From the NCBI GenBank assembly GCA_964535315.1, contig CAZHTS010000004.1:39703-103702 (forward strand): a DNA stretch of 64,000 nt. Reading direction: 5' to 3'. The notes under the pieces are model-generated. The model saw only the letters and a list, made by a program, of their open reading frames with translations, was not told the DNA's origin and searched no databases. The DNA is from CAZHTS01 sp964535315. Lineage in GTDB: Bacteria; Chloroflexota; Anaerolineae; Anaerolineales; Anaerolineaceae. Positions 58,795 to 64,000 of the stretch are shown here, in pieces. The position numbers and the translations under genes were made by a program. The stretch's first letter is position 1. Each line of letters opens with the position of its first letter.

Positions 58795-60165
58795 ATGAAT
58801 ACAAATCTTACCTCCACCTCAATGTCTTCTCGCCCGGCAGCCAGCCGGGGTAATCGTGGGGGGCTGCATCACATGGCGGCGCGTTTACTGGCAGGGTATA
58901 TGCGCCATAAGATCCACAAGACATTAACGCTATCCCCAGCCGTTCAATCCGGATTGCCCGCTCCGCAACAGGGGCATTCTTACGTGCTGTACGTCCACGT
59001 TCCATTTTGTGAAAGCCTGTGTCCCTATTGCTCGTTCAACCGCTTTCTATACGTTGAAGAACGAGCGCGCGCCTATTTTCGAAACCTGCGCAAGGAAATG
59101 CAAATCATTGCTGAAACAGGTTACCGCTTTCCTTCGATGTATATCGGCGGGGGAACCCCAACCATTCTGATCGATGAATTGACCCAGACCATTGACCTGG
59201 CGCGCCAGCTTTTCGGCGTCCGCGAGGTCTCCTGTGAAACCAACCCCAATCATTTGACCGATGAAGTGATCGATCAATTAACCGGCAGAGTAGACCGTCT
59301 CTCGGTCGGGGTACAAAGCTTTAACGATGATCTGCTGCGGCAAATGAGCCGCTATCAGAAATTCGGCTCCGGCAATGGCATTTTGCAGCGCATTCAACAG
59401 GTTGCGGGACGGTTGCCGGCCCTGAATATCGACATGATCTTTAATTTCCCCGGCCAGACCGAGGCCATGCTGCGCGACGATATTGAGCGGGTGATTGCTT
59501 CGGGCGCCGAACAAACCACCTTTTATCCGCTGATGAGCGCCCCATCGGTGGAAATAGCTTTGCAGCGCAGCCTGGGACGGGTCGATTACCGGCGCGAGGC
59601 CGCTTTTTATCCCATCATCGTGGAGGCGTTGAAACCCGCCTACGACCCCCTGTCGGCCTGGACGTTTTCAAAACAAGGCAGTGGAATGTTGGATGAATAC
59701 ATCGTCGAATACGGTGAGTATGTCGGCGCCGGTTCGGGCTCCTTCAGTTACCTGGATGGACAGTTATACGTCAACACGTTTTCGCTGAACACATACGAGC
59801 AAAAACTCAACCAGGGCCACATGCCGCTGGCGGCGCAGCGTTCGTTTGGTCGCCTGGAGCAAATGCAGTATCGGTTTATGATGGAGTTGTTTGACCTTCA
59901 ACTGGACAAAAAACGATTTCAAAAAATGTTTGGATTGCCGGTTGAATTAGGCCTGTGGAAGGAAATGCTGTTTATGACACTGTTGGGATCTTTTGAGAAA
60001 GGCCCATCCGATATCCTGCGGCTCTCACCGCAAAGCCGTTATTTATTGGTAGTGATGATGAGAGAATTTTTCTCGGGCGTAAACGTCATTCGGGATCAGG
60101 CGCGAAAGTCGCTCTCTGCCAGCGAGCAACTGATGTGCCTGGTGAACGATAAAATTCTCACTTAA
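58795..60165 (+). CDS. Radical SAM protein, HemN/HemW-like
   Basis: A 456-residue radical SAM enzyme of the coproporphyrinogen III oxidase-like group. The 4Fe-4S motif CESLCPYC (CxxxCxxC) is in VHVPFCESLCPYCSF, followed by YIGGGTPTIL, VSCETNPNHLTDEVIDQL, RLSVGVQSFNDDLL and NIDMIFNFPGQT. It lacks the extra N-terminal length of true HemN, and the Phe-Asn after the cluster differs from HemW, so it may be a heme chaperone relative or a different radical SAM enzyme. The start at 58795 is within a weak GGAAACAGG context. No heme genes are adjacent. Confidence 0.82.
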   Translation: MNTNLTSTSMSSRPAASRGNRGGLHHMAARLLAGYMRHKIHKTLTLSPAVQSGLPAPQQGHSYVLYVHVPFCESLCPYCSFNRFLYVEERARAYFRNLRKEMQIIAETGYRFPSMYIGGGTPTILIDELTQTIDLARQLFGVREVSCETNPNHLTDEVIDQLTGRVDRLSVGVQSFNDDLLRQMSRYQKFGSGNGILQRIQQVAGRLPALNIDMIFNFPGQTEAMLRDDIERVIASGAEQTTFYPLMSAPSVEIALQRSLGRVDYRREAAFYPIIVEALKPAYDPLSAWTFSKQGSGMLDEYIVEYGEYVGAGSGSFSYLDGQLYVNTFSLNTYEQKLNQGHMPLAAQRSFGRLEQMQYRFMMELFDLQLDKKRFQKMFGLPVELGLWKEMLFMTLLGSFEKGPSDILRLSPQSRYLLVVMMREFFSGVNVIRDQARKSLSASEQLMCLVNDKILT

Positions 60166-60194
60166 GCATCTTTCATCAAGAAATGGAGGCCTCT

Positions 60195-61154
60195 GTGCAA
60201 CCCTACGATCTATACCCTGCCATTGAACCGTACCACACCGGTTTTTTGCCCGTCTCGGATCGCCATACGCTCTATTATGAAGAATCCGGTAACCCGGCAG
60301 GACGCCCGGTGGTCTTTTTGCATGGCGGGCCTGGCGGCGGCACCCATCCTTTTCAACGCCAGTTCTTCGATCCGCAGTTCTACCGCATCATCCTGTTCGA
60401 TCAGCGCGGCTGTGGCAAAAGCACACCTTTTGCCGACTTAAACGAAAACACCACCTGGCACCTCGTAGCCGACATCGAAAGACTACGGGAACATTTAGCC
60501 GTCGATCGCTGGCTGGTATTTGGAGGAAGCTGGGGGAGCACACTGGCCCTGGCCTATGCCGTTACACACCCCGATCGGGTGGTAGGGTTGATTTTGCGGG
60601 GTATCTTTTTATGCCGGTCGTCCGAACTGCGCTGGTTCTACCAGGAGGGCGCTTCTAACCTGTATCCCGACGCCTGGGAAAAGTACCTGGCGCCCATTCC
60701 GGAGGAAGAGCGCGGCGACCTGATTGGGGCCTACTACAAACGGCTGACTTCTGACGATGAAGAGACCCAACTGGAGGCCGCCCGCGCCTGGAGCATCTGG
60801 GAGGCCTCGACCTCGCGCCTGTTGCCCGACGCCAAAGCGGCGCAAGAATTTGAAGACCCGCGCCTGGCGCTGCCATTTGCGCGGATCGAGTGCCATTACT
60901 TTTACCACGGCGGCTTCTTTGAAAGCGATGCATTCCTGTTGGATGCAGTCCATAAAATCGCGCACATCCCCACCCGCGTTGTTCAGGGACGCTACGATCT
61001 GGTATGCCCGATTCGTACTGCCTGGCAGTTGTCCAAAGCGCTGCCAGAGGCAGAACTGGTGATTATTCCTGATGCGGGGCATGCCGCCAGCGAGCCGCGC
61101 ACACAATCGGAACTGGTGCATGCTGCCGACGACTTCAAGCGATTGTTTTCTTGA
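60195..61154 (+). CDS. pip: Proline iminopeptidase
   Basis: A 319-residue alpha/beta-hydrolase that releases N-terminal proline. HGGPGGGT forms the oxyanion site, GGSWGSTLAL holds the catalytic Ser, GRYDLVCP the Asp and DAGHAASEP the His; FDQRGCGKS is the family's S33 motif. Alternative start ATG 60183 overlaps GGAGG at 60185-60189, so GTG 60195, five bases after it, is preferred; it yields VQPYDLYPAIEPYHTG, where the family's conserved part begins. The next gene has its own -10 (61162-61167). Confidence 0.94.
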   Translation: MQPYDLYPAIEPYHTGFLPVSDRHTLYYEESGNPAGRPVVFLHGGPGGGTHPFQRQFFDPQFYRIILFDQRGCGKSTPFADLNENTTWHLVADIERLREHLAVDRWLVFGGSWGSTLALAYAVTHPDRVVGLILRGIFLCRSSELRWFYQEGASNLYPDAWEKYLAPIPEEERGDLIGAYYKRLTSDDEETQLEAARAWSIWEASTSRLLPDAKAAQEFEDPRLALPFARIECHYFYHGGFFESDAFLLDAVHKIAHIPTRVVQGRYDLVCPIRTAWQLSKALPEAELVIIPDAGHAASEPRTQSELVHAADDFKRLFS

Positions 61155-61238
61155 GCGCGGCTATAATAAAGTAGGCACGCGTCACCAGACATCGTCGCCT
61201 GGCCGTCCCCATATTTTGTTCTGTGCGGAGGTAAAATT

Positions 61239-61676
61239 ATGATCATCATCCAGACACCCACCACCCGCGAAGAATTCAAGAAGTACTACGCCTTGCGCTA
61301 TAAAGTGCTGCGCGCCCCGCTGGGACAACCCAGAGGCACAGAAAAAGATGATTACGAACCCATCAGCCATCATTTTATGGCCGTTGACGAGCAGACGCAT
61401 GAAGTAGTTGGGGTTGTCAAACTGCACGAAAAGGAGCCCGGCGTAGGGCAGTTCTCATTTATGGCGGTCGACGATCACTACCAGAAGCGTGGCATTGGGC
61501 ATATGTTGATCGAAGCCGTGGAAGCCAGGGCGCGCAGTCTGGGTTTCAAGAAACTGGGCACGATGACGCGGCTGAACGCCACCAGCTTTTATGAAAAGTT
61601 TGGTTACAAAATTACCGGTGTGGCGTACGTCATTTTTGGAATGACGCAGCTTTCCTGGATGGAAAAAGATCTATAA
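61239..61676 (+). CDS. GNAT-family N-acetyltransferase
   Basis: A 145-residue acetyltransferase. The family start RYKVLRAPLGQPRGTEKDDY followed by AVDDHYQKRGIGHMLIEAVE (motif A with KRGIGHML for acetyl-CoA) and NATSFYEKFGYKITG (motif B) is clear. The RYxVLRxPLGQPxGTE pattern is typical of YitI/ElaA-like acetyltransferases, whose substrates are not known. GGAGG precedes the ATG. The stop overlaps the convergent SpoIIE-fusion gene by 6 bases, so the two genes share a very tight 3' end. Confidence 0.88.
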   Translation: MIIIQTPTTREEFKKYYALRYKVLRAPLGQPRGTEKDDYEPISHHFMAVDEQTHEVVGVVKLHEKEPGVGQFSFMAVDDHYQKRGIGHMLIEAVEARARSLGFKKLGTMTRLNATSFYEKFGYKITGVAYVIFGMTQLSWMEKDL

Positions 61677-63950
61677 CGGGCCCTTCTGGTTTTTCAATTC
61701 GACCACCAGGAGGGTCATATCGTCGTATTGATCGGCGAGGCCCTGGTGTTGTTGCAGACCGGCAAACACCGCATCACACAGGGCCTCTGCCGGCATGGGG
61801 GCGCAACGTGCGAGCAGCTGCTTGAGGCGTTCCAGGCCATAGACGACGCCGGCGGCGTCGCGGCTGTCGGTCAGACCGTCGGTATACAATACCAGCCGGT
61901 CGCCGGGCAGCAAATCGATCTGCTCCTCGCTCAGGCGGAGTTCGTCGTTCTCCAGAACGCCCAGCACAGCGCCGCTGCCGCCCAACGTCTGTACCTGCTG
62001 CCGGCGTAAAAGCAGGGGACGGTCGTGGCCGGCGCGCCCATAGGTGAAGCGACCAGTGGGTACATGCAAGATGCCGTAGAACAACGAGACAAAGGTGCGT
62101 GACTCGCCCAATTCGAGCAGCAGGCGGTTGACGTTCAGCAGGGTGGGGCGCGGCAGGCGCTCTCGGCGCGCTTCGGCCAGCAGTAGACTGCGGGTCAGCG
62201 TCATGTATAACGCTGCCGGCATGCCCTTGTCCGAGACATCGGCAATCACCACCCCCAGGTGCTCATCATCCAGGCGGAAGATGTCGTAGAAATCGCCGCC
62301 CACCTGGCGCGCCGGCTCGTTGCGTGCGGCGAAGGCAAAACCGGCCACCTGGGGGAACGAGCGCGGCAGGATGGATTGTTGTACCTGGCGCGCCAGTTGC
62401 AGTTCGTGTTCGAGGCGCTCTTTCTGCAACAGTTCGACCTGGGCGGCCTCTAACTGGGCGATCTTTGCCTTTAAGTCTTCCACCAACCCGGCGCGCTGCA
62501 AAGCAATGGCGGCCTGGTTGGCAAACGCCTGCAAAAGCGCCAGCTGGCCGGGGGTGAACCCCTGGCCTTTCTTAGGCCCAGACTGCACGATCATCCAGCC
62601 GACTTTTTGTTCCTGCGCCTGGAGCACCAGCCGCACGCCGGCCTGAAGTTCGATCTTGCGCCGTTCCAATTCGGATTGCGGCAGAATGCCGGGCGGCCAG
62701 GCCAGGTATTGTCCGGCGGATTGGAACACGGCGTCTACTGCGCCGACATCCAGCCGGGTGTGCAGCCAGGTTTCCGGCCAGCCGCGCAGCGCCAGAATCT
62801 CGGCCTGCCCGCCGCGCTGATAATACAGGGCTATGTACCCGGCGCCGCACAGTTCGCTGGCGCGGCGGCACAGGCGCGCCGCCAGTTCCTCGATCCCGGT
62901 CGAGTCGATCAGCGCCTGCGCCAGTTCCTGCAAGGAGATCAGGGTTTCGGTTCGCTGCAACAGGACACGATTGGAGGCTTCCAGTTCGGCCAGTTTGCGA
63001 TGCAAGGCCACGTGCGTTTTGCGGTAGGCCTGCTCGCTGGCAGCCAGCAGGGTGTAGGTGCGGCGTAACTGGTTGGTTTCCAGTTCAAAAAGGTCGCCGG
63101 GCGGGAAATACCCCTGCGCGATCAGACGCAGCAGGTATTCCTGTGTGGTAAGCTGGCTGGCGGCATCCAGCCGGCGGGTGTTTTCCAATCCGGCGGTGTG
63201 AAACACATCGAAGACCGCCAGATCGCCCAGCCGGCCGGTAAAATGACAGCGTTCGCAGCCGGCCGCCTCCTGGAACACTGCCGGTGCGACCTCGTCCAGC
63301 ACGCCTGCGAAGGCAGGGTAGCGGCAGCGAACGGCGCTCACCTGTTCTGTGGCCGGGGCAAAACCACGTTTGCAATGGGGGCAAAGGGTCGGCAAGCGCT
63401 GCACAGCCAGCACCCACTCCAGACCTGCCAGATCGCCGACCGCCGCACCCTGTTCGACCATCTGGCGGACGAGCTGGCTGCCGGCCAGAATGGTGTCGAT
63501 CTGCGCCAGGACGCGCAGACCCTGTTGGGCAGCCTGCAGCGCCAGGGGAACACTGGCCGCATCCAGCGGGTCGATCACCACTAACCCCGGCCGGCGTCTG
63601 ATGGCATTCTCCAGGCGCTCGGAGCGCTGGCCTTCTGTTTCTACCCACTCCAGTTCGACGCGCGGCCGCAACGGGCGTGAGACGTGGGCCGCACTGCGAT
63701 CGGCGGAGACCACAATGGCGCGTGCGTAGGGATGCGCCAGCAGGATTTCGTGTAAGAGGATGCCGGCGATGGCCGAACGCCCGCTGGGTAAAAAGCTGGC
63801 GCCCGGCTCGCCCTGTTCGGGGCGTGCATCCAGGCCGGCAATCAGAATCATGCCAGACTGGATGGCGATCATCTGTTTGACGTACGGGTCAAGCTGCGGT
63901 AGATGAAAGAAATCGCTGATTTTGAGCATGCTGTCATCCAAGTTTATCAT
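61671..63950 (-). CDS. GspE-like (degenerate) + GAF + SpoIIE phosphatase fusion
   Basis: A 759-residue multi-domain protein. Residues about 20-290 match the GspE/PilB ATPase C-terminal module: GMILIAG start, a degraded P-loop SGRSAIAG (Lys to Arg58), a Walker B replaced by VVIDPLDAAS, and the C4 zinc site CPHC (190-193) and CERC (232-235). A coiled coil and GAF-like domain follow (about 340-500), then a SpoIIE/PP2C phosphatase: QVGGDFYDIF, VIADVSDKGMPAALYM, GRAGHDRPLLL, LYTDGLTDS and DDMTLLVVEL. The ATPase part is probably a scaffold. The start at 63950 has no clear site; ATG 63929 is an alternative. Confidence 0.9.
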   Translation of the reverse strand: MINLDDSMLKISDFFHLPQLDPYVKQMIAIQSGMILIAGLDARPEQGEPGASFLPSGRSAIAGILLHEILLAHPYARAIVVSADRSAAHVSRPLRPRVELEWVETEGQRSERLENAIRRRPGLVVIDPLDAASVPLALQAAQQGLRVLAQIDTILAGSQLVRQMVEQGAAVGDLAGLEWVLAVQRLPTLCPHCKRGFAPATEQVSAVRCRYPAFAGVLDEVAPAVFQEAAGCERCHFTGRLGDLAVFDVFHTAGLENTRRLDAASQLTTQEYLLRLIAQGYFPPGDLFELETNQLRRTYTLLAASEQAYRKTHVALHRKLAELEASNRVLLQRTETLISLQELAQALIDSTGIEELAARLCRRASELCGAGYIALYYQRGGQAEILALRGWPETWLHTRLDVGAVDAVFQSAGQYLAWPPGILPQSELERRKIELQAGVRLVLQAQEQKVGWMIVQSGPKKGQGFTPGQLALLQAFANQAAIALQRAGLVEDLKAKIAQLEAAQVELLQKERLEHELQLARQVQQSILPRSFPQVAGFAFAARNEPARQVGGDFYDIFRLDDEHLGVVIADVSDKGMPAALYMTLTRSLLLAEARRERLPRPTLLNVNRLLLELGESRTFVSLFYGILHVPTGRFTYGRAGHDRPLLLRRQQVQTLGGSGAVLGVLENDELRLSEEQIDLLPGDRLVLYTDGLTDSRDAAGVVYGLERLKQLLARCAPMPAEALCDAVFAGLQQHQGLADQYDDMTLLVVELKNQKGPL

Positions 63951-63966
63951 GGATGGCGAAACGTAC

Positions 63967-63972
63967 TATAAT
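63967..63972 (+). promoter_or_regulatory. -10-like TATAAT at the right edge
   Basis: TATAAT on the plus strand, divergent from the SpoIIE-fusion gene. If real it serves a gene right of the window. The overlapping minus-strand TATAGT may serve the fusion gene. Confidence 0.35.
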
Positions 63973-64000
63973 TTGGGCGTGCAGAATCAAGAAACGATCG

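Overview
This 64 kb window is bacterial chromosome with a moderately high G+C content. It carries 53 protein-coding genes that I accept (one cut off by the left edge) and one RNA gene, the RNase P RNA. There are no tRNAs, rRNAs, CRISPR arrays or transposases. The mix of genes points to Chloroflexota (Anaerolineae-like), most likely an assembled or metagenome-derived genome: many lipobox lipoproteins with Thr/Pro-rich linkers, a PknB-type membrane kinase, CheB/CheR-PAS and GspE-like/SpoIIE signalling fusions, MoxR/VWA genes, and short intergenic ACAGGAT repeats. The taxonomy is inference. Three runs of exactly 100 N (5159-5258, 19406-19505, 20762-20861) are scaffold gaps, and two of them lie inside the repeats.

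Left part (1-29 kb): end of a Pit phosphate transporter; a sugar/glycerophosphodiester-binding lipoprotein with a glycerophosphodiester phosphodiesterase; a CBS-ACT protein; rnpB; a kinase-tpiA-membrane protease run; an AarF/UbiB-like protein; a heterodimeric ABC exporter with one degenerate ATP site; PsiE; a PadR regulator with a clear operator; an esterase; an EamA exporter; ClpB; then a CheB-CheR-PAS protein followed by a PAS-GGDEF diguanylate cyclase.

Centre (29-40 kb): this is the most unusual stretch. A tight run links arfB, a MoxR-type AAA+ ATPase, an unknown protein, a protein joining an HEIGH zincin motif to a VWA domain, a small helical protein and an adenylate-forming (PaaK-like) ligase. 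After panE and an FmdB-type zinc ribbon comes a ClpA/B-like ATPase whose second AAA+ module has lost its nucleotide-binding motifs, overlapping a YbjN/secretion-chaperone-like gene. These two clusters are the best candidates for undescribed systems.

Right part (40-64 kb): a phosphonate/phosphate-ester ABC transporter (phnD, phnC and a permease holding two fused PhnE units), an agmatine deiminase operon under an Lrp-type regulator with a strong operator, a queuosine-precursor transporter and two-component pair, a SAM methyltransferase with a small membrane partner, a large secreted PQQ-type sugar dehydrogenase with a PKD domain behind a LacI-like operator, an MFS transporter, a HemN/HemW-like radical SAM protein, proline iminopeptidase, and finally a fusion of a dead GspE-like ATPase, GAF and SpoIIE phosphatase.
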